From NCBI RefSeq assembly GCF_024055595.1, contig NZ_JAMXOF010000001.1, positions 1,302,001-1,366,000 of the forward strand: a stretch of DNA of 64,000 bases, written 5' to 3'. The position numbers and the translations under genes were made by a program. The stretch is from Mucilaginibacter aurantiaciroseus. GTDB taxonomy: Bacteria > Bacteroidota > Bacteroidia > Sphingobacteriales > Sphingobacteriaceae. Below, piece by piece: positions 28,758-37,064 of the stretch (positions are counted from its first letter, which is position 1; the number at the start of each line of letters is the position of its first letter). The notes under the pieces are model-generated. The model was given only the letters and a program-made list of their open reading frames with translations, was not told where the DNA came from and searched no databases.

Positions 28758-28794
28758 GTTTCCAGGTATAGTTATATGCAAAGCAACTGTTTCC
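28758..28794. promoter_or_regulatory. Two GTTTCC boxes upstream of tolC, candidate TetR operator region
   Basis: GTTTCC occurs at 28758-28763 and again at 28789-28794, 31 bp apart start to start, in the tetR-tolC intergenic region. The same hexamer, with its inverse, occurs at 29467-29494 upstream of tetR. The repetition suggests an operator, but this is inference. Confidence 0.3.
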
Positions 28795-28835
28795 GTTGAC
28801 AGCAGTATGTCAGTAGCGATTGCTTAATTTAATTG

Positions 28836-29450
28836 TTAGGTATGTATATTTTTGTATTGATTAAGTAACTCGTGCCCTTTAATGGTGCATATGCCATAGT
28901 TAAAATGTTCTAAAAGTTGATATTGCACTTTCCAGGTGTTAAATTGTGCAATCGGAAAAATATGGGTATTAAAGCCCATTTCCACTTGGTTAACCCTCAT
29001 TTTGGCCAATATCTTCACATCAACCTCGGGCCTGATGAAACCTTGAGTAATGCCCTTTGTAAGTAGATCTTCCAATGTTTTTGTGATTACATCCGCTTTA
29101 AACGATTGAAATAACCCCCAGGCATCCGGGTGATATTTTTGCATATCATGTATCACAATAGGATTGATCCGCCCAAAAATTTCTTCAGAACATTTCATCA
29201 TGTTGATCATCTCCTCCATTACGTTCGACGACATATTGATGATATCTACTATTTGGCATTCATCCTGTTTCAACTTTTTATCTACCAGCGCAGTCACCAA
29301 TTCGTTTTTATCGCTAAAAAAGTGATAGATGGTTTTTTTTGACATGCCCAAATGTTTGGCAATATCATCCATCGTAACGCTTTTGATGCCGGCTGTTAAA
29401 AACAGCTCCTCAGCGCCTATAATTATTCTATCTATTTGACTGTTTGACAT
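28836..29450 (-). CDS. TetR/AcrR family regulator of the efflux locus
   Basis: The 204-residue protein has an N-terminal HTH: IDRIIIGAEELFLTAGIKSV leads into MDDIAKHLGMSKKTIYHFFSD, split as helix-turn-helix with the recognition helix in SKKTIYHFF. It is the first gene of a tetR-tolC-adaptor-RND order on the same strand, so it probably represses the pump. Its own promoter lies in the gap to divergent purB, where GGAAAC and GTTTCC form an inverted repeat. The ligand is unknown. Confidence 0.92.
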   Translation of the reverse strand: MSNSQIDRIIIGAEELFLTAGIKSVTMDDIAKHLGMSKKTIYHFFSDKNELVTALVDKKLKQDECQIVDIINMSSNVMEEMINMMKCSEEIFGRINPIVIHDMQKYHPDAWGLFQSFKADVITKTLEDLLTKGITQGFIRPEVDVKILAKMRVNQVEMGFNTHIFPIAQFNTWKVQYQLLEHFNYGICTIKGHELLNQYKNIHT

Positions 29451-29466
29451 TATCGGTCAAAACTAA

Positions 29467-29494
29467 GGAAACATTTTTAGATTTAAAAGTTTCC
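29467..29494. promoter_or_regulatory. Inverted repeat GGAAAC-N16-GTTTCC between tetR and purB
   Basis: GGAAAC (29467-29472) and GTTTCC (29489-29494) are separated by 16 AT-rich bases. With the two GTTTCC boxes upstream of tolC they form the only recurring motif around this regulator, so an autoregulatory operator is plausible. Confidence 0.35.
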
Positions 29495-29541
29495 ACATTA
29501 AATTACTTCGATCTGACAATCACTCGTTTTCCACAATTGTC

Positions 29542-29549
29542 TATCTTTG
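29542..29549 (+). promoter_or_regulatory. Putative -7 element of purB
   Basis: TATCTTTG matches TAnnTTTG and ends 17 bp before the purB ATG at 29567. No good TTG -33 box is at the usual spacing, so it is tentative. Confidence 0.35.
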
Positions 29550-29566
29550 CAAAAAAAAAAATTTCA

Positions 29567-30913
29567 ATGGAATTAAATTCCCTAACCGCCATTTCCCCTA
29601 TAGACGGTCGTTACCGTAATACAACAGCGCAATTAGCTGCTTACTTTTCTGAATACGCCCTTATTAAATACCGGGTATATGTAGAGATAGAATATTTTAT
29701 AGCACTTTGCGAACACCCACTGCCCCAGCTAAGTACTTTTGATAAAAATGCGACAGAAAAGTTACGCGATATCTACAGAAATTTTACCGAGGCTGATGCC
29801 GCAAGTATTAAAGAGATTGAAAAAACCACCAATCACGATGTTAAGGCGGTTGAATATTTCATCAAAAAACAATTTGACGTTTTAGGCGGATTAGAAGATT
29901 ATAAAGAGTTCATCCACTTTGGTTTAACCAGCCAGGATATTAATAATACTGCTATACCCCTTACTTTTAAACTGGCTTTAACCGAAGTTTACTATCCCGA
30001 GATAACTAAGCTTATTGAGCAGTTAAAAAGCTTTGCAACAGAATGGGATGCTATACCAATGCTGGCACATACCCACGGGCAACCGGCATCTCCCACCCGT
30101 TTGGGTAAAGAGATCAGCGTATTTGTAGAGCGCTTGCAAAATCAATTGGCATTGCTCAAAACTGTGCCTTATTCTGCTAAATTTGGTGGCGCTACCGGTA
30201 ATTTTAACGCGCACCATGTTGCTTACCCGAAAATTGACTGGAAAGAATTTGGAAATCAATTTGTAGATGATATACTAGGACTTAAACGTTCTCAATTCAC
30301 TACGCAGATAGAGCATTACGATAATTTTGCAGCCCAGTGCGATGCCTTAAAACGTATCAATAACATCCTGATAGACCTTGACCGTGATATGTGGACCTAC
30401 ATATCTATGAACTTTTTTAAGCAGAAGATCAAGGCGGGCGAGATTGGTTCATCGGCTATGCCGCATAAGGTAAACCCGATTGATTTTGAGAACAGCGAAG
30501 GTAACCTGGGTATAGCAAACGCTTTATTTGAGCACCTGGCCGCTAAATTACCTATCTCACGCTTACAACGCGATTTAACCGATTCTACCGTTCTCCGTAA
30601 CATTGGCGTACCGATAGCACATACGCTGATCGCTATAAAATCAACCGTTAAAGGCTTGAATAAATTGTTACTTAACGAGGCTGCTATCAATGCAAGCCTT
30701 GAGGCTAATTGGGCGGTAGTTGCAGAGGCTATCCAAACCATTTTACGTCGCGAAGCATATCCAAACCCTTACGAGGCATTAAAAGAGCTTACACGCACCA
30801 ATACGCAGGTTAATGCCCAAACCATCGCGGAGTTTGTAGATGGATTGCAGGTGAACGATAGTGTTAAAAATGAAATAAAAGCGATAACACCGCAAAATTA
30901 TACGGGGATTTAA
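29567..30913 (+). CDS. purB: Adenylosuccinate lyase
   Basis: The start at 29567 gives MELNSLTAISPIDGRY, the usual N-terminus; the open frame from 29444 overlaps the tetR start and its extra residues look non-coding. The 448-residue fumarase/aspartase-superfamily enzyme carries out two steps: SAICAR cleavage in purine synthesis and adenylosuccinate cleavage to AMP. The signature loop GSSAMPHKVNPIDFENSEG is present, as are HFGLTSQDINNTA and HTHGQPASPTRLGKE. The gene stands alone and is divergent from tetR. The length matches the E. coli enzyme (456). Confidence 0.96.
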   Translation: MELNSLTAISPIDGRYRNTTAQLAAYFSEYALIKYRVYVEIEYFIALCEHPLPQLSTFDKNATEKLRDIYRNFTEADAASIKEIEKTTNHDVKAVEYFIKKQFDVLGGLEDYKEFIHFGLTSQDINNTAIPLTFKLALTEVYYPEITKLIEQLKSFATEWDAIPMLAHTHGQPASPTRLGKEISVFVERLQNQLALLKTVPYSAKFGGATGNFNAHHVAYPKIDWKEFGNQFVDDILGLKRSQFTTQIEHYDNFAAQCDALKRINNILIDLDRDMWTYISMNFFKQKIKAGEIGSSAMPHKVNPIDFENSEGNLGIANALFEHLAAKLPISRLQRDLTDSTVLRNIGVPIAHTLIAIKSTVKGLNKLLLNEAAINASLEANWAVVAEAIQTILRREAYPNPYEALKELTRTNTQVNAQTIAEFVDGLQVNDSVKNEIKAITPQNYTGI

Positions 30914-31033
30914 GGCAGATGTGCATATCTCCACCTCATTCGCACTGTCAGTGCGGGGTAAAACTAAAGATATCAGGGCTGAACAACCAAAAACCTGATT
31001 ACATTTGTTAATAATAATGAAATTTTGACATCC

Positions 31034-31585
31034 ATGAATATTAGCGTATATACTGAAACAACTCCTAACCCGGCAACAATGAAGTTTATTGTAAACAAGT
31101 TGCTTATTAACGGAAGCGTGGATTATGCCACAAGGGAAAGTGCCGAAAAATCGCCATTTGCAAAGGAATTATACAAATTCAGTTTTGTTAATGGTGTGTT
31201 CTTCGCCAGCAACTTTGTAACGGTTACCAAAACCGAAGGCAGCGACTGGGATGATATCCAGCCGATATTGAAAGAGTTTGTTAAAGGTGCTGTAGAATCT
31301 GAACTTAAATTACAGGAAGTGGAGCAGGAAACTGACGTTGCTTTTGAAGGTACCGAAACCGAAATAAAGATCCAGCAGATCTTGAATGATTATGTTCGAC
31401 CGGCTGTTGAGCAGGATGGCGGTGCTATCAGCTACCGCTCGTTTAATGCAGGTGTGGTTACTGTTGAGCTTCGTGGTTCATGCAGTGGTTGCCCGTCTTC
31501 AACAGTAACCCTAAAATCTGGTATCGAAAACCTGCTTAAACGTATGGTTCCTGAAGTTACGGAAGTAGTTTCTGAGGCATTATAA
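31034..31585 (+). CDS. NifU family iron-sulfur scaffold/carrier protein (Nfu)
   Basis: The 183-residue protein starts at ATG 31034 (MNISVYTETTPNPATMKF). The upstream TTG adds three doubtful residues. An N-terminal Nfu_N domain (about 1-85) with the ETTPNPATMKF motif precedes the C-terminal NifU domain (about 108-180). The latter has the cluster-binding CxxC at C150 and C153 in GSCSGCPSSTV. Nfu proteins carry [4Fe-4S] clusters to target enzymes. A perfect 10-bp stem terminator follows 27 bp after the stop. Confidence 0.92.
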   Translation: MNISVYTETTPNPATMKFIVNKLLINGSVDYATRESAEKSPFAKELYKFSFVNGVFFASNFVTVTKTEGSDWDDIQPILKEFVKGAVESELKLQEVEQETDVAFEGTETEIKIQQILNDYVRPAVEQDGGAISYRSFNAGVVTVELRGSCSGCPSSTVTLKSGIENLLKRMVPEVTEVVSEAL

Positions 31586-31612
31586 GCTTGACTATACCGA
31601 TTAAATATTACG

Positions 31613-31643
31613 CCGGCCCGAATTGCTTCGGGCCGGTATTTTT
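31613..31643 (+). terminator. Strong intrinsic terminator after nfu
   Basis: CCGGCCCGAA (31613-31622) pairs perfectly with TTCGGGCCGG (31627-31636) around TTGC, followed by TATTTTT. It is one of the clearest terminators in the window. Confidence 0.9.
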
Positions 31644-31655
31644 GTGCAGAAATTA

Positions 31656-31851
31656 AGGTGTCCCACTTTATATTACACAACGCGCGACAAAAATACAATT
31701 CGCTATTAATCAATAGATTATAATAATAAATTTGTAATTTTAGTTAAAGTAAAACTTTATCATAAATAATTTAAACAATTTATAATTAACTTATTAAATA
31801 AATTAAGGCAGATGTCCCACTTGATTCTGAATGGGACGGAATGGGACACCT
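31656..31851. repeat. Inverted repeat pair AGGTGTCCCA/TGGGACACCT flanking a roughly 176-bp AT-rich segment
   Basis: AGGTGTCCCA (31656-31665) and TGGGACACCT (31842-31851) are exact inverse copies. The left end AATTAAGGTGTCCCACTT is also nearly repeated directly at 31801-31822 (AATTAAGGCAGATGTCCCACTT). Extra TGGGAC copies lie at 31832-31837 and 31842-31847, and one inverse at 31814-31819. No coding potential is convincing inside. It could be a recombinase or regulator binding cluster, or a small mobile-element remnant. Confidence 0.5.
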
Positions 31852-31946
31852 GTTTTAGTCCTCTGAGGGTCTTCTGAACGATACCTCTGGGCACGCTTGA
31901 AAGGCATCTTAAGGTTCACTATGTGAGGCCGTTCGGCGATGAAAGC

Positions 31947-31984
31947 AAAAAGCCAATCAGGTAATCTAATTGGCTTTTTTTTGT
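31947..31984. terminator. Bidirectional terminator hairpin
   Basis: AAAAAGCCAAT (31947-31957) pairs with ATTGGCTTTTT (31969-31979), with T-runs on both strands. It lies 36 bp beyond the suhB stop (minus strand) and can end suhB transcription. Confidence 0.75.
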
Positions 31985-32019
31985 AATCGGTGAAATCCCC
32001 ACTTACAATCAGTGTAATC

Positions 32020-32814
32020 CTAAACATTAAAATACTTATCAATATACTCCAGCATTTCCGCGGTTATTTTGCCATTTGTGGCGAGCAATTCCCGACTTTT
32101 TAGCACTTCTAAACCGCCCTTAAAATTCCTTATTTCGCCCCCGGCTTGTTGTACAATTACGATACCCGCGGCAATATCCCAGGGATTTAAATTGTACTCG
32201 TAAAAAGCCTCGAAACGCCCCGCGGCAGTATAAGCCAGATCTACGGCGGCAGAGCCAATGCGGCGCAGGCCATGGCAGTTGCGCATTAGTGCGGTAAAAA
32301 GTTTGATGTACCGTTCCTGGTAACTAAAATCGTAATATGGGAAACCCGTAGCTATCAAGCTATCGGCAATGGTGGGTTTGTTGCTTACTTTAATTTCGGC
32401 GCTATTTAGGTATGCAGGGGCATCTTTGTGAGCGTAAAAGCATTCGTCCTGGTTCACTTCGTAAACTACGCCTAAAACCAGGTCTTCGCCATCCTGCAGG
32501 GCAATACTTACCGAGTAGGTTGGTAAGCCGTGAATAAAGTTGGTAGTGCCATCCAGCGGATCGATGATCCAATTGTAGCGCTCTCCTATTTTGGTGCTTG
32601 TTTTTTCTTCGGTGATAAAGCCTGCTTCGGGCAGTATCAATTCCAGGCCGGCAACAATCTTCTGCTCGGCGGTTTTGTCAACGTAGGATACCAGGTCGTT
32701 AAGGCCTTTGTATTCAATTTTATCGGCATTAAAGGTTTTACGCTCCTGGCGGATAAACTGGCCGGCTTCTTTAGAAACATCAACTACCTGCCCTATTATC
32801 TGATTTAACTGCAT
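32020..32814 (-). CDS. suhB: Inositol monophosphatase family protein
   Basis: This 264-residue Mg2+-dependent phosphatase has the IMPase metal-site motif DPLDGTTNF (D85, D88) and the upstream acidic pair in FITEEKTS (E69/E70). The second motif is WDIAAGIVIVQQAGG. It hydrolyses inositol phosphates or related sugar phosphates; SuhB homologues also act on rRNA transcription in other bacteria, which is not shown here. The length fits the family. It is 26 bp downstream of lgt on the same strand. Confidence 0.92.
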   Translation of the reverse strand: MQLNQIIGQVVDVSKEAGQFIRQERKTFNADKIEYKGLNDLVSYVDKTAEQKIVAGLELILPEAGFITEEKTSTKIGERYNWIIDPLDGTTNFIHGLPTYSVSIALQDGEDLVLGVVYEVNQDECFYAHKDAPAYLNSAEIKVSNKPTIADSLIATGFPYYDFSYQERYIKLFTALMRNCHGLRRIGSAAVDLAYTAAGRFEAFYEYNLNPWDIAAGIVIVQQAGGEIRNFKGGLEVLKSRELLATNGKITAEMLEYIDKYFNV

Positions 32815-32840
32815 TAGCTGTAAACTTTAAAAATGGGAAA

Positions 32841-34019
32841 TTAAGCGTTTGTAGCGCCTGTTCTTTTGAAACGGGCATTGCCAAAAAACACCAATGCCGC
32901 GCCACCCAATACCATGATCACCGAGATCATTTCGGCTTGTGTGAAAGAGATACCTGCAACATTGTATTTGGTATTTACACGGATCAACTCGATGCAGAAA
33001 CGTTCTACACCCGCCATAATCATGTAGATGCCGAACAAAATGCCCGGCGCTTTAAATTTATGGCGCAATTGCCATAACACCAGGAATAACAGGATACAAA
33101 TCACCGACTCATAAAAAGACGTGGGGTATACAGGTAATTTTAATTCGTTACAAAATTTACCAACGCAGTTAGGGATGATGTTGTCACGGTCACTCATGTC
33201 TACGTTATGCGGGAATTTGAAACTCCACATCCAATCGGGCACCCAGCTAATGATACCTGGTTTTGGGTTTAGGTTTGGGATGCCCCAGTCGCCGTCGCCG
33301 CTCATCTGGCAGCCAACGCGGCCAGCGCCATAAGCAAGCATAACACCCGGACCGCCAATATCCAGCATGGTTAACGGCTTAATTTTATGCTTATTAGCTA
33401 TGTAAAGCACTGCCGCGCCACCACAAATTAAACCACCGTAAAAGGTAAGTCCGCTAAAGCCTACAAGCATGCCTACCGGGTCGCGCAAAAAATCGCCCCA
33501 GTTCTCTAATGCATTAAATAGTTTGGCACCGGCAAAGCCAAAAACGGCCGCCCACAATAATATTGCGCTCATTAACTCGTGTGTGTGCACAGTTACACGG
33601 CGCTGCTCGGGTTTTGGTAAAACCTGTTTTTTATTTTCGTAATAAGCCCAGTAAGCGAAGATAATGGCACCTAAAATACCCGCAGGCCAGTTGCCATTGG
33701 TTGATAATAGTACCGTTTGGGTGTTATCGGTAAGTTCGGCAAAATGCATTGCTGCATATACCAATTTGTAGAAAAGTACAAAACCAAACAGGCCGTTGCT
33801 CAGTAACTCAACCAATGAAATTTGTGCGCCAATGGTAATGGTTTTTTCGAACGGGTGGATGTACCCAAGTTTCTCTCTCCGCTTAAACTCCTGTGTAAAT
33901 GCCCAGTAAGCTGCCATAAAAGCTATCGCCACAAAAAAGCCAAAAGTTTGAATGATCTTGAAAAATTCAATGTTGGCACCGGTAAAATATTGGATAAGGT
34001 AATAGAGATTTGGAAACAT
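32841..34019 (-). CDS. lgt: Prolipoprotein diacylglyceryl transferase
   Basis: The membrane enzyme transfers diacylglycerol to the lipobox cysteine of prolipoproteins. At 392 residues it is much longer than E. coli Lgt (291). Family motifs are present: [31 protein letters not shown] and YPTSFYES. An N-terminal pair of extra hydrophobic segments (about 1-105) and a longer loop after the GRVGCQ motif (about 245-305) explain the length. Such long forms are usual in Bacteroidota. The window encodes several lipoproteins that need this enzyme. It is upstream of suhB in the same direction and 33 bp after mtaB. Confidence 0.92.
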   Translation of the reverse strand: MFPNLYYLIQYFTGANIEFFKIIQTFGFFVAIAFMAAYWAFTQEFKRREKLGYIHPFEKTITIGAQISLVELLSNGLFGFVLFYKLVYAAMHFAELTDNTQTVLLSTNGNWPAGILGAIIFAYWAYYENKKQVLPKPEQRRVTVHTHELMSAILLWAAVFGFAGAKLFNALENWGDFLRDPVGMLVGFSGLTFYGGLICGGAAVLYIANKHKIKPLTMLDIGGPGVMLAYGAGRVGCQMSGDGDWGIPNLNPKPGIISWVPDWMWSFKFPHNVDMSDRDNIIPNCVGKFCNELKLPVYPTSFYESVICILLFLVLWQLRHKFKAPGILFGIYMIMAGVERFCIELIRVNTKYNVAGISFTQAEMISVIMVLGGAALVFFGNARFKRTGATNA

Positions 34020-34052
34020 TGGTAAATGTTAAGTTTGCTGCGAATATAATAG

Positions 34053-35372
34053 TTAATGCACTAATATTTCTTCGCTTTCTGTTATTTCAACATCACCATC
34101 CGGTGAAATTGCTGTTAATTGAACGGTGCGTAATTCGTTAACCAGTATAGGGTCGTACTTGGTTTTTACTTTAACGTAATTGCGGGTAAAACCGTGCATA
34201 ATGCCATCTTTTAAATCGGCCTCAAATAACACCTCGTAGGTTTTGCCTATCTGGGTTTCGTAAAAAGCACGGCGTTTTTTATCGGAAAGGATATGCAGCA
34301 TTTTGCTCCTATCTGCACGGGTACTGCCGGGCACTACCCCACACATTTCAGCTGCCGGGGTATTTTCCCGCTCCGAATAGGTGAAAACGTGGAGATAGGA
34401 TACATCAAGGTCGTTTAGGAAATTGTAGGTATCTACAAAGTCCTCGCGGGTTTCGCCGGGGAAGCCTACAATAACATCCACGCCAATGCAGCAATTGGGC
34501 ATCAGCTGTTTTATTTTTGCTACGCGATTGGCGTACAGTTCTCTTTTATACCTGCGGCGCATCAGCCCCAAAATTTTATCAGAACCCGATTGCAACGGAA
34601 TATGGAAATGCGGGACAAACCTTTTTGAGGTAGCCACAAAGGCTATTACCTCGTCGTTAAGCAGGTTTGGTTCAATAGATGATATTCTGATACGTTCGAT
34701 GCCTTCAACCCCGTCAAGCGCCATAATAAGGTCTAAGAATCGGTCTTCGCGTTTACCCTCGCGGATGCCGAAATCGCCAAGGTTTACCCCTGTTAATACA
34801 ATTTCTTTTACGCCCGATGCAGCGATGTCTTTTGCCTGCGCAATAACGTTTTCAATGGTATCACTCCTGCTGCTGCCACGGGCAAGCGGTATGGTGCAAA
34901 ATGTACAAGAATAATCGCAGCCATCCTGCACTTTTAAAAATGTACGGGTACGGTCGCCAAAGGAATATGAAGGCACAAACTCGTTGGCGTTGCTAACGGG
35001 CTGGTTTAAAATAACTGCTTTTGGTTTTTTGGTGAGATCGGTAATATGATCCACCAGTTGGAATTTCTCGGCCGCGCCTAAAACCATATCAACACCGGGA
35101 ATCTCAGCGATCTCCTTTGGCTTAAGCTGCGCATAGCATCCTACAATGGTAACAAAGGCGTTTGGATTGATCCTGAGGGCCTCTTTCACTATCTTTTTAC
35201 ACTTTTTATCGGCATTATCTGTTACCGAACAGGTGTTTACCACATACACGTCCGGCGTGTCTGTAAAATCGACCGTATCAAAACCGGCGTTATTAAACAG
35301 GCGACCTATTGAGGAGGTCTCCGAGTAATTAAGCTTACAGCCAAGTGTATAAAAAGCTACTTTCTTATTCAT
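34053..35372 (-). CDS. mtaB: tRNA t6A37 methylthiotransferase MtaB
   Basis: This 439-residue radical-SAM methylthiotransferase converts t6A37 to ms2t6A37 in tRNAs. The N-terminal MTTase domain has cysteines C12, C48 and C79. The radical-SAM cluster motif is C152-x3-C156-x2-C159 in DGCDYSCTFCTIP. A C-terminal TRAM-like region holds VLFEADLKDGIMHGFTRNYV. The N-terminal MNKKVAFYTLGCKLNYSETS is typical of the MtaB rather than MiaB or RimO branch. The gene is followed on the same strand by lgt and suhB. Confidence 0.93.
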   Translation of the reverse strand: MNKKVAFYTLGCKLNYSETSSIGRLFNNAGFDTVDFTDTPDVYVVNTCSVTDNADKKCKKIVKEALRINPNAFVTIVGCYAQLKPKEIAEIPGVDMVLGAAEKFQLVDHITDLTKKPKAVILNQPVSNANEFVPSYSFGDRTRTFLKVQDGCDYSCTFCTIPLARGSSRSDTIENVIAQAKDIAASGVKEIVLTGVNLGDFGIREGKREDRFLDLIMALDGVEGIERIRISSIEPNLLNDEVIAFVATSKRFVPHFHIPLQSGSDKILGLMRRRYKRELYANRVAKIKQLMPNCCIGVDVIVGFPGETREDFVDTYNFLNDLDVSYLHVFTYSERENTPAAEMCGVVPGSTRADRSKMLHILSDKKRRAFYETQIGKTYEVLFEADLKDGIMHGFTRNYVKVKTKYDPILVNELRTVQLTAISPDGDVEITESEEILVH

Positions 35373-35471
35373 TTGTAAGCCGCAAAGATAAGATTTTTAG
35401 AGATTAGTTGCTTAGTGGTTAACGATTGGTTATTAACGGGAGTGTAAAATTGGGTGAGAACGGCAACCAAG

Positions 35472-35554
35472 CGTAATGCCGAACTTGTTTCGGCATCTCA
35501 CATGCTAAGTGGTCAGCCTGTACTGTGGGATCCTGAAACAAGTTCAGGATTACG
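35472..35554. repeat. REP-like large palindrome
   Basis: CGTAATGCCGAACTTGTTTC on the left matches the inverse of GAAACAAGTTCAGGATTACG on the right, and CATCTCAC matches the inverse of GTGGGATC, with a loop between. This 83-bp palindrome lies between mtaB and the bPH-domain gene. Such TTCAGGAT/GAAACAAGTTC elements recur in related genomes (from memory), but no second full copy is in this window. Confidence 0.65.
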
Positions 35555-35564
35555 ATATAAATTA

Positions 35565-35593
35565 AAAGCTCACCGCTGTGACAACGGTGAGCT
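35565..35593 (-). terminator. Terminator of the bPH-domain gene
   Basis: AGCTCACCG (35568-35576) pairs with CGGTGAGCT (35585-35593). Read on the minus strand, the stem is followed by TTTTAATTT. It lies 19 bp after the stop codon. Confidence 0.7.
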
Positions 35594-35611
35594 AACTAAA
35601 AATTATTTTAG

Positions 35612-35968
35612 TTAAACATTAACAGGATTAATATTGAAAGAACCCTCGATTGCATTGTTAATTTGTTTTTTAAATTCAAAAGGTTTGGCAATGGGTGAAA
35701 AAACTTCAACTACACCTCCAGACGTTATTCTTACTTTTCCGAAACCCAAAACTCTGCCTAACATACCTTCTTCGATTTGAAGGCCTTCTGATTTGTTAAG
35801 CTGAATTTCGCAAAATTTCCTTTTTATTAATCCGGTTTTTAGAATTACGCGTTTATTAGTCACCACAAATTCTGACGATTGATATGTTATAATGGTCATT
35901 ATAAAGCTAATGACACCAACTATAAACAATAAGCCACAGGCGGCATATGAAGCGCTACCAATCAACAA
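35612..35968 (-). CDS. Bacterial PH domain (bPH_2) membrane protein, start codon uncertain
   Basis: The frame encodes a hydrophobic N-terminus followed by a bPH_2-type domain (SEFVVTNKRVILKTGLIKRK, and LGRVLGFGKVRITSGG). The usable start is TTG at 35968, but the matching frame continues upstream as NLSNNELVLYKAKLHWIIYL to 36058, where a TAA occurs. That upstream part looks like the normal family N-terminus, yet it contains no ATG, GTG or TTG in the right place. A seven-A tract sits exactly at the break. Either a non-standard start is used or the N-terminus is damaged. A clear terminator follows. Confidence 0.6.
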   Translation of the reverse strand: MLIGSASYAACGLLFIVGVISFIMTIITYQSSEFVVTNKRVILKTGLIKRKFCEIQLNKSEGLQIEEGMLGRVLGFGKVRITSGGVVEVFSPIAKPFEFKKQINNAIEGSFNINPVNV

Positions 35969-36277
35969 TCCTAAAACCGCCCAAAATACGCCGCGGAGAT
36001 AAATTATCCAATGTAATTTAGCTTTGTAAAGAACAAGTTCGTTGTTGCTTAAGTTTTTTTAAATGAAACTCGTATAATAAGGTTTAAATTTGTGCTAAAA
36101 AATTTAGTTTTATTTAAATTATCAAGTGAAATTGAATTTTTTTTGACTGTTTTGAGGGCCTAATTAATAGACAAAAAAAGTATTAACTGGCTAATGCAGT
36201 GCGTATAATTCAGATGACGGAAAATGGCATTGGTGTTTTTGTAAGTCTGAACTTTAAAGACATTTTGCCCGGTAAAT

Positions 36278-36300
36278 GGTTCGACAGGCTCACCATGACA
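36278..36300 (+). repeat. Short dispersed repeat half-element
   Basis: GGTTCGACAGGCTCACCATG and flanking ACA match a sequence that, from memory, is widely dispersed in Bacteroidota intergenic regions. No inverse partner is visible within 200 bp, so this may be a solitary half of a REP element. Confidence 0.35.
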
Positions 36301-36338
36301 GGCAATCTTTTAATCCTTAAATCCGCTTAATCCCTGTA

Positions 36339-36905
36339 TTATATCCCCTCCCACCTATAACTCTCATTTTCCAACCCAATCAGGTCAATGACACGGTTTA
36401 CTACTGTCATAGCCAATTCTTCGATGGTTTTGGGTTTGCTGTAGTATGATGGTATGGCGGGGCAAATGATACCGCCGGCTTCGGTAACGGTTTGCATGTT
36501 GCGGATGTGAATGAGATTGAGCGGGGTGTCCCTTGCTACCAGGATCAGCCTTCGGCGTTCTTTTAATATCACATCTGCAGAGCGGGTGATCAGGTCGTCG
36601 GAAACACCGGAGGCTATGCGGCCAAGTGTACCCATAGAGCATGGCACTACTACCATGGTATCAAACCTGGCCGAGCCTGATGCAAATGGCGCCATAAAAT
36701 CGTTTTTGGCGTAATATTTAAAAGGATAATTGCCGTGTGATTTGTCGTCCAGCTCAAACTCCCAAACTTGTTTGGCGTTGTCGCTCATTACAATTCCCAC
36801 TTCTTCTATCTGGTTTTGCAATACTTGTAATTTATCAAGCAATAATTTAGCGTAAATGGATCCGCTTGCACCGGTAACCGCGACAATAATTTTCTTTTTG
36901 ATCAT
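36339..36905 (-). CDS. ubiX: UbiX family flavin prenyltransferase
   Basis: UbiX makes prenylated FMN, the cofactor of UbiD-type decarboxylases. The start at 36905 (MIKKKIIVAVTGASGSIYAK) is chosen because the upstream residues of the longer frame look non-coding. The nucleotide-binding GASGS motif is at about residues 12-16. VVPCSMGTLGRIASG and the C-terminal CPAIPSYYSKPKTIEEL are characteristic. At 188 residues it matches the family. No UbiD gene lies in this window. The gene stands alone, downstream of the ppk-ppx operon on the same strand. Confidence 0.93.
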   Translation of the reverse strand: MIKKKIIVAVTGASGSIYAKLLLDKLQVLQNQIEEVGIVMSDNAKQVWEFELDDKSHGNYPFKYYAKNDFMAPFASGSARFDTMVVVPCSMGTLGRIASGVSDDLITRSADVILKERRRLILVARDTPLNLIHIRNMQTVTEAGGIICPAIPSYYSKPKTIEELAMTVVNRVIDLIGLENESYRWEGI

Positions 36906-36944
36906 GATATAGGTACAAATAAACGGAAGAAAAGTTACAGGCAC

Positions 36945-36976
36945 AAAAAAGGGTCGAATAACTCGTACTCGACCCT
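36945..36976 (-). terminator. Terminator of the ppk-ppx operon
   Basis: Read on the minus strand, GGGTCGA pairs with TCGACCC (36951-36975) and is followed by TTTTTTG. It lies about 90 bp beyond the ppx stop and before ubiX. Confidence 0.75.
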
Positions 36977-37064
36977 ACATCTACCTATGAAAAACATGCC
37001 CTTTAAGCGGGCATTACAAATATAACAACAGTTTCTTAATTATTAATAATTTGTTAAAATAAAT

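Noticed and set aside
30925..30962. CGCACTGTCAGTGCG hairpin after purB
   Set aside because: The loop is a single base and no T-run follows, so it is not a convincing terminator. It may be a repeat half.
31803..32042. 79-codon minus-strand frame overlapping the suhB 3' end (PIRLPDWLFAFIAERPHIV)
   Set aside because: It spans a bidirectional terminator and a repeat cluster and overlaps suhB in another frame. No family is recognised and no promoter is seen, so it was not called as a gene.
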